In this document: piece by piece, positions 30,893 to 42,474 of the stretch
Layout of the letters: every line of letters starts with the position of its first letter
Numbering within the stretch: position 1 is the first letter of the stretch
DNA from: Lasiodiplodia sp. COLG20
Lineage: Eukaryota; Ascomycota; Dothideomycetes; Botryosphaeriales; Botryosphaeriaceae
Length of the DNA: 64,000 nt
Direction of reading: 5' to 3'
Assembly: GCA_009801085.1 (NCBI GenBank)
Contig: VNWV01000009.1
Coordinates: 362,501-426,500, forward strand
The notes under the pieces: generated by a model
The model's database searches: none
Told to the model about the DNA's origin: nothing
The model's input: the letters and a program-made list of their open reading frames with translations, nothing else
Position numbers and translations under genes: made by a program

Positions 30893-32698
30893 TCAGTGAA
30901 CCATGCCGCTCCTCGCCATTTCCTCGACGTACCTCGCATACCGCTCCACGCTCTTCCGCCTCAAGCCCTTGCCCCACCTCACCATCAGCAAGAAGGTCGC
31001 GCACTGTGCCAGGCCGACGCATGCCGCCGTGATGAAGCAGTTGCGCAGGCCCATGCCCTGCACCCACGGCGTGATGCCGTACCCGATGGCGAAGCTCATC
31101 GTGTTCCTGACCAAGATGACCGTCACCACGGCCTCGCCGCTCAGGGCGCGGTACGAGTCGATGCAGTAGGCCACGCTCAGCTGCAGCCCGATGGTGTTCG
31201 TCAGCGCGATGACGCCGGCCGCGAAGACGCAGCCGAACCAATGCACGCCCTCGCTAGCGCCCACGCCCCAGAGCAGTAGACCGCCAGGGATCAGGAGCAG
31301 GCTTGGGGCGAAGAGCCACAGCCGGTGCTCCGCTTCGAGCACGCCGCCGTTGCGCCGCGCCTGTCGCAGCACGAAGCGGTCGCCCAGCACGCCCGTGTAC
31401 CAGCTCGCGACGGCGACGCCCACAAGCGGGCTGACGTACGACAGGCCGACCATTGATGCCGAGAAGCCGTAGGTCCCGCCCAGGATCAGCGACGCCGTCG
31501 CGTTGAGCACGTTGAACCAGACAAGGTTCGCGCCGTACGAGAAGCCGGCGTAGAAGATGACCGGGAACGTCAGGAATGCGAGCGGACGGTAGACCATGCC
31601 TTTGAGCCGGTTGGGCTTGTGCAAGTCGGCGGGCTGGAAGAGCTTTAGCTTCTCTGCGTAGCTCTTGCGCGGCTTGTTCGCGTCGATGCCCGGATGGGAC
31701 TCGAGCGTGCTGCTGACGATGCATGGGGGAATGCCTTTGTGTTCCGTCGTGTCCGGCGGCGGTGCAACTGGCGTGCCGGGCGTGTGGCGGACGTAGTTTG
31801 TCTCTTCCATGAAGAAGAGCAAAAAAACGAAGCCGGCGAAGCAGAAGATGGCGCACCAGTACAAGACCCACTCCCAGCCCTGGCCATCGTTGATGAAGCC
31901 AGCAATGATGGGGGCGAAGAAATTGCTTCCGGCGAGCAGGAGGGCGTAGAGGCCCAAATACCTCCCCCTCTCGTGTGTGAAACTGGGCGAGAGGGTGAGT
32001 GCGCGACTGGACGGCGAAGAAAGGCAAGACTTACTAGATGTCAGTGACAGAAATCTCGCACAGGCTCTCGATGGGCGCGCCAAAAAAGCCCTGCAGGAGC
32101 TTGCTGGCGATCCACTGGCCGTTGGACGTCGTGTACGGCCCCCACAGGCACATGGCCATGGTGCCGAGACAGCTGAGCAGATAGACGGGTCTCTTGCCGT
32201 ACTGCAGGGCCACGGGCTGCCAGAAAAGACAGCCCCAGCCGGCGAGCAAGAATAGATAGCCCGTGCCGGCATTGAGGTCGTTCAGAGTCAGGCCTGTCGC
32301 GTCACTGATGGGCTCGAGCACCGAGTAGATGGCGGCCGAGGCGATGCCCACAACGAGCGTGTAGACGCACATGCATGTCGAGCTGAGAGCCTTCCGGCTC
32401 GAGCTCCAATTGAGTGGGTCATCCGGACTGTTGGCCACAAGAGGCCGAGGCCAGGCGGCCGGTCATCAGCGGGGGTTCACGATTGCTACACTTGATGTCA
32501 TGATAGGGGAGATATTGGCGGACGCGAGCTGAAATGCAGGTCTCAGACGAGAATAGGAGCTTACTCATCCGAGGGCGCGGGAACCAGCAGGATATCGTGG
32601 GCCTGAGCGCCGACGGCGTGCTTTGCCCGCATGGTGCCCTCCAGGTCGACGAGGTGGACGGTGCCGGGGACGAGCGGCTGATTATCGTCGGGTGCCAT
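30893..32698 (-). CDS. MFS transporter, DHA1 / Hol1-like
   Basis: Exons 32698-32565, 32427-32035 and 31982-30893 give 538 residues. The 137- and 52-nt introns keep phase. The N-terminal PGTVHLVDLEGTMRAKHAV and DDPLNWSSSRK are characteristic of this fungal drug/polyamine-type MFS group. Other hallmarks are GYLFLLAGWGCLFWQPVALQ, YGKRPVYLLS (loop 2) and ISVTDIYFTHERGRYLG. A long central cytoplasmic loop carries EKLKLF. Twelve helices expected. It is the gene next to the acyltransferase/GT2 cluster on the same strand, but a link in function is only positional. Confidence 0.9.
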
Positions 32699-33820
32699 GT
32701 TTAGCGACGAGTGAGATCAAGGCTCAACGTGCAGTGATGTGGCGGGCTTGCACAGCAAGTCGCACTGCGAGGGCCTTTAAATCGGGCGTGTTGTACAGCA
32801 CCCCACTGTTGATAGCACTGCTGATAGGGCGCGAGCATGGCAGCTGCTTGGGGTTGCACGACGACGGAGCACCATCGAAGATGCGGAGATGGATGATAAG
32901 AAGGCTCTGATAGCGTCGTGGCGATCGTTGCCATCCTCATCGCAGCCTGACGCATCCAGACTTCATCGCCGCGGGAAGGAAAATTCGAGCACGATGTCCG
33001 ATGCCCGTGACGATGCTGAGTCGTCATCCCGGCCTTCTCGTCTCAGCAGCGCCACAAGAGGCGCCGACTGCCTGTTCCTGACGATCGGTCCCGAGAGATC
33101 GTCGGCCCACGACGCGTCCCTGTCGCTGGCCCGTCGTGCGCTTGGTGACGTTGCAATCTTCAGTCGGGCCGGCGCGCATAATAAGGTGCTGAGGTGTGGC
33201 CTGGGCGGCGGCTTTGAGATCGATGGGCAGGAAGCGGAAGTGATGTGCAGCTGCTAAAAAGTCGAGGATGAAAAGGGTAGCTGGCGCACGGGCTACAACG
33301 GGCGCCTTGCGTGCGCCGGCACTTGTGGCGCAGAACGGCTGCTGGAGACGGCACCGAATCAAAAGGAACGGAAGAAGACCAGCAACTCTGTCTCAACGAC
33401 ACGCCGGCGGTTGGTCGCTGCACGCTGGCCCGCCGCCGATCGCGAGATTCAAATGCCGCCATGTGAAAGCGCCAGCCCGCGGTGGGCCAGCTGAAGAAAG
33501 GGTCCATTGCACCGCGTCGGCGAAACCGTGGGGGACATCAGCGCAGATCCAGCATCGAAGGCGGATTAGCAGGCGATGCGGTGACGCCGTGCTGGGCCGC
33601 AAGGTTGAGCTGAAGCCTCGCAGCTATACCAGAAGGAGGACGGGTCATATAGGGGTCGGTGGGTCACTGAGTCGAGATAGCCGACCTCCAGCTACATTTT
33701 CGTCGCGACTCAAGCAACCGAGAGATCGGCATTCGTCAATGCGTTTCGATAGTCGCTACAATGGATACATACACACGCCCACGGATCGCCCAGAGCCCCA
33801 CCCTCCTCAACACCACCGCG
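32699..33820. other. Intergenic region
   Basis: About 1.1 kb between the minus MFS gene and the 3' end of the acyltransferase-like gene. The frames present (for example 32889-33257 plus, 33024-33362 minus) overlap and show no domain. Confidence 0.45.
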
Positions 33821-35241
33821 CTACTCTATCATGAACTTCCACGCCACATGCGCCAGCACCTGGCTCGGGTAGTCGACCGCCCGATAGAATATCTCCGCCC
33901 CCGGCACCACCGTGGCCAAGCACACCGCCAGGCACAGAATGTTGCTCGCGCCCTCCGGCCAGCCCTTGTCGACCCGCACGGCGAGGAACAGCTTGATGCC
34001 GGCTGTGTAGATGATGGTCGCCTGGATAAGGAAGTAGCCTGCCCGCCGCATTGGTTAGCTGTAACACTTGGTGCGTCGCCGGTCGACTTACTGAACGAGC
34101 GGCGTCCCAAGTACGTGAAGAGCGGGTTCTTGAACACCCACTGCAGCACGTCCGACGTCTCCATCATGAGCATGCTGCCCAGGATGACCAGGTAATTGTC
34201 GTCGCGCGCCAGCGGCTGCGACAGGTCCAGTCCGTCGTTGAGCGAGCCTGCGTTGTACAGGCCCGTGTGGCCCTTCAACTCGGCCTTTTCGTACTCCGGC
34301 CGCCACGCGATCCACAGGTACTCCATGACGAGCCCTGCCAGCAGCAGCACCGCATACGCGACATACGAGGGGCACCGCACAGACCGGCCTCCCGGCACCC
34401 GCACCGGTATGCCACGCTGCGCCTTTGCCTTGAAGTCCATGTTCATGGCCATGTCGGCGAGGAGCACCCCCGTCACCGAGTACCACGCCCACGACTGCAC
34501 CCACCACGCCGTCGCGATGAAGAACAGGAAGGCCTTGACCCGCCACGAGTTCCGCGTGTACGGGATGCAGATCATCGTCATGTACACCGTGTAGCTCTGC
34601 ACGAAGACGATGCTGACGCTGAACAGCGTCTGCGACGGAAACGCCAGGCTGCCCTTCTGCGTCGCGTAGTTCTTGTTCACCCAGAAGATCTCGAACATCG
34701 AGTTGAACCAGTTGAGGAAGTTCTGGATGCGCTCCGGCGTCGCAATCGTCACGTTGCCCGTCTGCGCCTTGAACTCGTCCACGTAGCCCAGGCCCATCTG
34801 GTTGAGCACGACCGTCGACAGCCCGAAGGCCACGGCCGTGGGGATCCAGAGGCGGATGCCGCGGCGGAACACCTGGCTGGCCACGACCTGGCGGCTCGGC
34901 TTCACCAGGAACGGGAGACAGATGGTGCGCGCCGAGAGCAGGACGATCGACGAGTAGATGAGGGACTCGTTCCAGAAGAGCACCGAGAAGACCTTGCGGA
35001 GGATTATCTGATAGAACGGGCCGTCGACGTTCTCCGCACCCTTCACCGTGGCCGGCGCGAACACGGTCAGGAAGCACCAGACAAACGACTGGACGACGAG
35101 GAAGCCACGGACGCCGACAAGCCAGTCATGGTCGGGCAGGAGCGACGGCGGCGAGCCGAAAGAGACAAGAGATTGCAGTAAAGATTTGCTGGGTGCAGCG
35201 GGAGAGCCGGCGTCGTCCTTCTCGGCGGTTGGAAGGCCCAT
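33821..35241 (-). CDS. Acyltransferase-3-like multispanning membrane protein
   Basis: Exons 35241-34092 and 34038-33821 give 455 residues. The 53-nt intron runs GTAAGT...GGGCAG with a GCTAACC branch. About ten hydrophobic segments. WLVGVRGFLVVQSF near residue 40 is the usual first helix of the acyltransferase-3 family, an Arg-rich loop follows (VFRRGIRLWIPTAVAF), and the late FTYLGRRSFSYFLIQATIIY block resembles the last helices of that family. The order of these parts parallels the C-terminal domain of the gene at 39352. The family moves acyl groups from the cytoplasm to extracytoplasmic sugars or lipids. The active-site His of the first helix is not obvious, so activity is uncertain. The frame is open upstream to 35991 but that part is Pro/Arg-rich and judged non-coding. 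Confidence 0.72.
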
Positions 35242-36775
35242 TGTGGATGTTCTCTGCTGCTTGCTGTGTGCAGGAGGGTGGCAGAGAGCTCTCTGAACAT
35301 TTATCGCATCTCGCTGCACGGCCCGGGCAGGCAATACCACGGCGGCATTGCCAAGGCAGCTGGTTAGAGTGGAAGCAGCAGATGGTCGAAGGGCAGCGAG
35401 GCCCAGCAAGGGCACCACGGACGATTTGCGCAGGCGCAGGGGGCGCGCGGCTCCCGGGCCTCGTGGAGGGCGGACAGCAGCCAAAGCGGCTTGGATCGTC
35501 AGGCCGGGCGGCACGCGAGGACCCGTAAGGAAGAGCACGACCGTTCTCTCATCCAGCAGCGCGCTTGCGTAATAGATAGAGATAGCTGGTGGCCCCGGCG
35601 CGGGTGCGCCGATCCGATCAGCCTTGGGCGCTGCCTGATAGCCATTTTCTCTAGCTTCCGGAGCTGGCAGGCAGCCAGCTAGCACGCTGCCGTGGTACCA
35701 ACTTAGCGTTTCAGCCGATAAGCCTCTCCCGCCCGCCTGGCTCACAGCCCCCCGACCGGTGCGACAGGGGCCGTCAACGACGCTTGACGTGGGCAGCAAA
35801 CAGTCCATCGCCTCCAAAATCGCAAGCCCACTTTCCGACGCCCGGCCAATTCTTCCGATCCCAGTCGTCGCTCTAGCCCGACCCGGTTCGCAGGCAAACG
35901 CGATTCCCGGAGAAAATTCTCTATCAACTGCCTCCTGCACGCTACCTGCCGTGTCGCCCTCTGCTCTGCGAATAGCTCTTTCAGCCCGCACGTCCCAGCG
36001 CCTTGCAGCAATTCCCTTCTTTTTACTTTATTTTTCTCCCTTCGGGGCCATCTCCTGCCCTGGCTAGAGATATTGCTCCAATCTCACCGCAAAGTGCCCA
36101 GGCCGGCCGTCAGGCCGCACCGCGCCGGCGCTCTGAGGTTTATGAGGGCCAAGGAAAAAAAAAGAGAAGCGTAACTGCCTGCTTGAATTCAGGGAGATTC
36201 GTCGTTATACAAATTTATCACGCTCACCTGACGCTCGTGTCCGCCTTACCAGCTGTCATTTCCTTCGAAGGGCCGTTTTTGTGTCAGTCCGCAGCCACAA
36301 GCAACCCTCCCTTTTTCCTGGCCGGGGTGGGCGCCCCTGTTGTCTCCCCACATCTCTTCTGTTGTGCGAGCTCCTAAAATTTTCCCTTGTGACACCCGGA
36401 GTCGGCCCCCGGCCAGAAACGGTTGGCTGGCGGCGCAGCTAGAACGTCATTTGGCTGGGGCGCGTGGGCGCCTCTTCCGGGGTCATCCCAACGACACTCC
36501 CCAATGACGGGAGAGCAGCGTGCTATTATCATCTCAGCCGTGTCGGTAGCGTCATCGAACCGTGATCGTAAATTAGGCTTATCGTAAAGTAAAAACCAAT
36601 GTATGTGCAGTGCTGATGTGCGCCCATCTTCGCCGCAGGTATTCCCCAAGTCCGTCTAGAAATCCGCAACAACGTGTAGAAAAGGAAACATGTACATGAA
36701 TACAATGCATTGCGCAGGGGGCCGCGGCTGCATGCAGCTGCCCTGTCTGCACCCCAAGCGAGCCGCTACGCTACG
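35242..36775. other. Intergenic, promoter of the acyltransferase-like gene and 3' flank of GT2
   Basis: About 1.5 kb. Both flanking genes are on the minus strand, so this is the promoter of the 33.8-35.2 kb gene. Frames on both strands are low complexity. No gene or RNA recognised. Confidence 0.45.
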
Positions 36776-38358
36776 CTACGACCGTGCCGTGGGGTTCCAG
36801 TTGCTGTAGTTGACCAGCTGGCGCGCGTTTCCGTACAACCCGATCGTAGCGTTCAGCACCAGATAGAACGGGTACAGCACCGAGAACATCACGATCATCC
36901 TCAGGTTGACAAACTCGGACCGCACGCGCGCCGTGATCCACAGCGTTGCAATGAGACAGGCAATACTGCGGCGGGTTAGCCCATGCTCCGAAACATCATG
37001 TGGGGGAGGGAGACATACGTGATGATGAAGAACCAGACAGAGACGGGAAAGGTGAACCAGATGAGTTTGGCGAGCTGAATCGGGTCATGCGGCCACTTGG
37101 TGATGACGAAGCCGAACACGAGGCAGGTGTACTGCGTTACGAGGTAATAGCTGAGCTCGCGGATCAGCAGGAGAGAGAAAAGGCCGAAGCGGACCTTCGC
37201 TCTTCGAGGCGAACCCTCGGGCGACTTGTTGTATGCAAGCTTGCAATGCTTGATGCTCGCCTGCGTCCAACCCTGCGCCCACCGCAGCCTCTGCTTCCAG
37301 AAGGACGCGAGGGTGGTGGGGGCAAGCTCGTACGACACGACGTTCAGGTCGTGGACCGTGTTGGCGCCACGTGACACGGCTCTCAATGCAGAGTCGATGT
37401 CTTCAGTGAGCATGTCGCCGTCCATTCTGAGATCCTTCAGCAGCGAGGCGCGCCAGTAGCCGTTAGACCCGCAGAACAGGCCAAACTCCCACATGGTAGC
37501 ACGACCGGGGTGTGAAACGGCGTAGATCTTGTCAAACTCGACGGCAATCATGCTCGCAAGCACGCAGTCCTTGGAGTTGAAGACGACGCAGCGACCCTGC
37601 ACAATGTCCACAGTCGAGTCCTGGCAGAAGCGCTCCGCGGCCCACCTCGGCCCATGCGGGTGCGGGTAGTGGTCGCAGTCGTAGATGGCAATGACGTCTG
37701 AGCCGGTGTCGAGGGTGAAGAAATAGTTGAGGTTGTCTGCTTTAGACGTCGACCTGGGGACCTTGATGACACGCAGCTGGGGGAACTTGGACTGGAGGTC
37801 GCGCAGCTCCGTTTCGAGCGGCTCGATGGGCTGGGGCGTGTTGTACAGGATGTTGATGCGGATCTTGTCGATGGGGTACACGATCTTGGTCAAAGCGTGC
37901 AGTGCGCGGTCCATGATGATGTCCTTCTCGTTGGGGAGGTAGGCAACAATCAGGATGTCGATGATTGGCAGGTCCGCCTCGGGCGTCGGGAAGCTCCAGC
38001 CCTTCTCCTCGGCCTTGGCCACGGCCCTGCGGGCATCGCGGACCGGGGAGAGGCTCAGGAAGGCCTCGATGACGGTCGAGGCGGAGATGTAGAAGTTGGT
38101 GGCCAGGTAGACAAACCAGAAGATGCCGATCCACTTGTGGGTGGCGACCATGTAGATGCACACGGAGAAGATAAAGTAGGAGAGGACCAAGCCAAAGGGG
38201 GTCCACTCGGTGATGAAGTCGGACAGGCGGGCCAGCAGGCCCGGCTTGGGAGAGGAGTCGGGCAGACCTCCATCAGACGAAGAGGAGGCGCTATAGAACG
38301 ACTTGGAGTGCGGCTGCTCCTCGTCAATGGTGACGGTAAAGTCCTTGCTGTCAGCCAT
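36776..38358 (-). CDS. Processive family 2 glycosyltransferase (polysaccharide synthase)
   Basis: Exons 38358-37019 and 36965-36776 give 509 residues. The intron is 53 nt (GTATGT...CGCAG, GGCTAACC branch). Two N-terminal transmembrane helices (about 55-100) precede a cytoplasmic GT2 domain: DILIVAYLPNEKD, SKADNLNYFF, DCD at 227-229, TED at 318-320, and QRLRWAQGW at 356-364. These are the D, DxD, TED and Q(x)xRW elements of processive synthases (cellulose, hyaluronan and chitin synthase relatives). Four or so C-terminal helices follow, as needed for a translocation pore. No PilZ or chitin-synthase N-terminal domain. The polymer made is unknown. The gene is divergent from the GH16-like/acyltransferase fusion, with 993 bp between starts. 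Confidence 0.9.
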
Positions 38359-39351
38359 GGTGGGTTGGGCGCGAGGCGGAAACGACAGTGGCTCTCCAGA
38401 GGAGACTCCCAGCGGAGGCGGCGAAGAAATAGCAAGTGAGCGACGGGCGAAAACGAGCGATTGCCGGTCGACGGCTTGAGATGGGCAAAAAGATATGGGC
38501 CCGAATTGGCAAGGCCGCTCTTGGGGGGAGGATGGGTGGCACCGAGCGGCGGGCCAGGGCGGCTTCCATGCGTCGGTAAATTTCCCATCATCACCATCGC
38601 GACCAGGGTGGGCCCTGCGGTCGCCATGGCCTCCTCGCCGGCGTCTGCACGGCTACGCGACGGCGGGCTCGCCGCCTTGCGTGTCGACGCACTTGCAATA
38701 TTGGAAATGAGGAAGTGGCCATGGGGGCAGCGCTGATAGGCGGGCGGGCGGGCCTGACGGCGGCTGCAGGCTCTGGCGGGCGCGGCTGTCGCGAGCTCGT
38801 CGTCTGCGCGGGATCGGCCAGCAGCATGTCTGCGGTGGGTGGGTGCGGTGCGGTGTGGTGGGCAGCAGAAGCGAGACAGGCACAGGTACCTAAACAGGCA
38901 CCGGCGTGCGACAGGGGGCGTGGCTAGCGCCTGCCGATCATCCGCGACTACTTAGCGCCAGCTGCTGTCAATCCACACCACCGACTCGCTGCTGGGATTC
39001 GGCCCGCGCGCGCACACGCCGCCGCGGGCAGCCAGATGCGCCCTCCACCACGCCGTGCAGCACTCGATCTGGCCCGTCTGCCGATACGAACAGCTCGAAG
39101 CTTTCCCTCCTGCCAAGCCAGGTACCTGGCGGCCAGCTGCATGCGCGCGCGCAAGGACCAGGGCCCACGCTGCCAGGACGGCTGCTACCCAAGCTTCTTT
39201 CCTGATGCCGTGGCCCGCCCTTTCCAGCGCTGCTCCGATGGCTTCCTCTTCTGGCCGATAGCAACATTAAACGCCCTGCAACCCGCCTTTCCACGGCTGG
39301 GTGCGCGCTCGTTCTCTCTCCCTTCCTTGCCGTGCCGTCCTTCACTCCACC
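38359..39351. promoter_or_regulatory. Divergent promoter region, GT2 / GH16-acyltransferase fusion
   Basis: 993 bp between two divergent start codons. GC-rich with pyrimidine-rich tracts before each ATG. Frames inside are overlapping and low complexity. No specific binding site could be named with confidence. Confidence 0.5.
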
Positions 39352-42300
39352 ATGCGGTTCTGCCTCGCCATTGGCCTTCTCTTTTCGGCCACCGCTGCCG
39401 TGGCCGCCGCTTCTGACTGCTCGTGCGGCTTCTACGATGCCGCCACTGGCGACCTCTTCACCGACTCTCTGATCCAGTACTTCAACGAGACCTCGGACCT
39501 AGACCAGTTTGTGCTTGAGAACTTCGAGCATAAGTCTGAGAAGAGCTGGAACAGCAAGTTCCGCCAGGGCGCCCTCCCCGACAACGTCGTTGCCAACTAC
39601 ACCGTCGCCAACAGCAATGTCACCAATGGCTCCTCCCTCGGCCTCATCTGCGACCCCTACACTGAAGCCCACCTGGTCAATGGAGGCAGCATCAGATCCA
39701 AGCGCCGCGATATCCAGTACGGCTCCTTCCGCTCCCTCATGCGCGGCCCCGCTATCAACGCCGGCGGCAGTTCCATGACCATGAGGCTGCAGTTCAACGA
39801 GACCGAGTCCCTCGAGATCAACGTCATGAACACCGACGCCTATGCAACTGCCTGGGTCAATACCCTGATGCAGGGCGAGTGGCCAGACCGTGATCTGGGC
39901 ATCAACTACACTATCCTCGGCAACAGTTCTCTGGTCAACGGCACCGCCTCGCCCCAGGACTTCATCGAGTTCCGCATTGACTGGACCGACAAGGAAGTCC
40001 GCTACTTTGTCGGCCAGAACAACAGCCGCACCGTCACCAAGAAGGAGCACGGCTCCATCCCTATGACGCCCTCGCCCTTGTACTTCCGCCACTGGTCCAT
40101 TGGCAACACCTACGCCATGGAGGGCCCCCCCTACTGGCGGTCTGCCGCCAACGTCGGCTGGATGCGCATGTTCTTCAACACATCGACCATGACAGACGAG
40201 CAGCACGACGACTTCGACGCCAGATGTACCGTTGAGGATGCCTGCTCCATGGACGACATGAGCCTTCGGCTGGTCTCGCCTTACAACGTCAATGCTACGG
40301 TGAAGTGGAAGCATCATGATGCCCGCGGAGGACTCCTCACCGCACCCATATGGATGTCGGTCATCATGGCCGTCTTCTCAACGTTCTTGTTGATCCATGC
40401 GTTCGTCAAGAAGGCGGTCGGCAAACAGGCAGCCGCTGGCCATGGGCACGGCCACGCGAAGGAAACCGGATCGGATTCCGATCGCTCCTCACCGGTTCCC
40501 GCCTACAGATCCACCGAGCCCAGCATCATCGCATCCAGCAGCGCAACCCCCTTCAACCAAACGCGGCCTTCGACTCCGGACAAGAAGAACAGCGACGAAG
40601 CGCATCCCCGACGCTTGGACTTTACTCCGTCCGCATCGGGAACCTCGACTCCACTGCCCCGCTACGAGAGCAGGGAATATCTTGGCAGATATGATGAGGA
40701 TGCGATAAGTCCTGTTTCCTCGACGCCGACTTTGCCGAACGGCATCCCTGATTCGTCTGCGTATCCTCCGCCTTCGACCAGGGCCTCGTCGCTCAAGAAC
40801 GCCGTAGTCTACACCGACGATAGTGCCATGCCTGAGTTTGCACTTCCTGATTCGGCCAGGGATTCTGCGCAAACGCTTGTTCCCAGAACTCCCATCTCAC
40901 CTTTCATGCCCAAATCGCCCTCCTCCCCGGCACCATGGTCACCAAAGAACAGGGAGAAGGGCTTCGGAGCTGCCAGAGTCAAGGAAGTGGCTGAAGAACC
41001 CCGGGAGCACCCCCTCAAGACCGCTACAAATGCGAGTGAAGCCAAACCTGCAGACAAGATCCCCACCGCAAAGAAGGCACGTGTCGACTACTTGGCCGGA
41101 CTGGTTGCGCTGTGCTCGATATTCGTCACCTTGATCCATTTCCATCTGACTTATGTGCCGGCCGTGGTCATTCCTGGAGCCTTCGTCCACTATCCCAGTG
41201 AGCTCTGGGCGGAAAAGCTCATCTCGCCGTTCATCATGAACCAGATGTGGCTCGGTGTCTTCTTCACGACTTCGACGCGCTTCCTGTCGGCAAGATATTT
41301 CCGTGAGGGCAAGCTGGAGGTCATTGCGGAGCGTGCTGTCAAGCGTGCGCCGCGTCTTATGATTCCTGTCACTGCCATGGTCCTTCTGGAATACTTCTTC
41401 ATCGATGTCGGTGCGACAAAGTATCTCGAGTACGTGCCTTCGGTGTCTTGGTCAACCTGGGGCTACGTGGCCAAGTTTCCCACCGTGGGCCACTTCATCA
41501 GCGAGATCCTGGAGCTCGTATATCTCATCCCCAATGCGGTGCCGCAGATAACGTTCAACTACTGCACCGGTGTGCTCTGGACGATTGCGGTTCAGCTGCA
41601 GGGATCTTGGATTGTGTTGCTCGGAGCAATTGTCATCCGCGAGATCAAGACGCCTTGGAAGCGCTTCGGCTACTACGCCTTCTGTGTGCTGCAGAACTGG
41701 TACGCCAGGAATTGGGGCAGCTTCTTCTGGCTGGGTCTGATGCTCACCGACCTGGACATCACCTACAAGTGGCGCAAGTACCTGTATCCGCGGCCCTTGG
41801 TGTACTATCCGTTGATCAGCTTCTGTATCTTTATGACGCTCATCGGTTTCACGATGAACCTTCTGCCACAATGGGTCAGCTTTAACTTCACCACGCACGA
41901 GAACGGGATCCACCCGGATCAGGAGACTGGTCTTCCCATTATGCAAACGGAGCGGTACGGATACCCCAACTACTACGAGCCCCGCTTCAACATGCTTCTA
42001 TTCGCAGTCGGTATGCAGGCCATCGTGGAGCTGTCGACTGTAGTCCAGAAGATCTTGTCGTTCCCGGTCCTAGTTTGGGTGTTCCCGCACATCTTCACCA
42101 TCTACCTCATTCATGGTTTTATTTTCTGGAGCTGGGGCTCCTGGCTCCTCGTAACGTTGGCCCACAGAGATTTTGTTTACTGGCTAAATGCTCTCCTCGT
42201 TGGTGTGACCTGCTACGCAATCATCATACTCTCGTTGCCGATTGTCACGCCTGCCATTGAGATCCTTGGGCGCGACATCACCATCAACATCTGGGAGTTT

Positions 42301-42474
42301 GCCAACCAGAAACCGGCGCCAAAGAAAGACACGCTGTTCCCGTTCAACAAGTATGAACTTGGAATGGATGGAAACAAGAGCGAAGGCCAAGTGGTTGTCG
42401 AGGAGGTCAGAGAGGTCAGAGAGGAGCACTACGAGAAGCACCAGGTGAAGTTTGACGAGAAGAACATCGTCTGA
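39352..42474 (+). CDS. GH16-like extracellular domain fused to acyltransferase-3 membrane domain
   Basis: Single exon, 1040 residues. A signal peptide (MRFCLAIGLLFSATAAVAAA) is followed by a GH16/concanavalin-A-like domain (about 20-300) with several N-glycosylation sites and CSCGFYD at its start. Where active GH16 enzymes have E-x-D-x-x-E this protein has E155-I-N-V-M-N160, so the Asp and the acid/base Glu are missing. A transmembrane helix (about 332-354) leads into a Ser/Thr/Pro-rich linker, then an acyltransferase-3 domain from about 576 (RVDYLAGLVALCSIFVTLIH) with about ten helices and LWTIAVQLQGSW. The start at 39352 is chosen for the signal peptide; an upstream in-frame ATG at 39301 would spoil it. 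Inferred role: binds a wall or secreted glycan and acylates it. Confidence 0.88.
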   Translation: MRFCLAIGLLFSATAAVAAASDCSCGFYDAATGDLFTDSLIQYFNETSDLDQFVLENFEHKSEKSWNSKFRQGALPDNVVANYTVANSNVTNGSSLGLICDPYTEAHLVNGGSIRSKRRDIQYGSFRSLMRGPAINAGGSSMTMRLQFNETESLEINVMNTDAYATAWVNTLMQGEWPDRDLGINYTILGNSSLVNGTASPQDFIEFRIDWTDKEVRYFVGQNNSRTVTKKEHGSIPMTPSPLYFRHWSIGNTYAMEGPPYWRSAANVGWMRMFFNTSTMTDEQHDDFDARCTVEDACSMDDMSLRLVSPYNVNATVKWKHHDARGGLLTAPIWMSVIMAVFSTFLLIHAFVKKAVGKQAAAGHGHGHAKETGSDSDRSSPVPAYRSTEPSIIASSSATPFNQTRPSTPDKKNSDEAHPRRLDFTPSASGTSTPLPRYESREYLGRYDEDAISPVSSTPTLPNGIPDSSAYPPPSTRASSLKNAVVYTDDSAMPEFALPDSARDSAQTLVPRTPISPFMPKSPSSPAPWSPKNREKGFGAARVKEVAEEPREHPLKTATNASEAKPADKIPTAKKARVDYLAGLVALCSIFVTLIHFHLTYVPAVVIPGAFVHYPSELWAEKLISPFIMNQMWLGVFFTTSTRFLSARYFREGKLEVIAERAVKRAPRLMIPVTAMVLLEYFFIDVGATKYLEYVPSVSWSTWGYVAKFPTVGHFISEILELVYLIPNAVPQITFNYCTGVLWTIAVQLQGSWIVLLGAIVIREIKTPWKRFGYYAFCVLQNWYARNWGSFFWLGLMLTDLDITYKWRKYLYPRPLVYYPLISFCIFMTLIGFTMNLLPQWVSFNFTTHENGIHPDQETGLPIMQTERYGYPNYYEPRFNMLLFAVGMQAIVELSTVVQKILSFPVLVWVFPHIFTIYLIHGFIFWSWGSWLLVTLAHRDFVYWLNALLVGVTCYAIIILSLPIVTPAIEILGRDITINIWEFANQKPAPKKDTLFPFNKYELGMDGNKSEGQVVVEEVREVREEHYEKHQVKFDEKNIV

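Noticed and set aside
32889..33257. 122-codon plus frame
   Set aside because: No domain, and overlapped by equally long minus frames in a GC-rich gap.
34051..35181. 376-codon plus frame rich in Arg, His and Asp
   Set aside because: Antisense shadow of the acyltransferase-like membrane protein.
35242..35991. N-terminal extension of the acyltransferase-like frame
   Set aside because: The frame is open but encodes Pro/Arg/Gly-rich sequence unlike the membrane domain. The ATG at 35241 gives a normal start.
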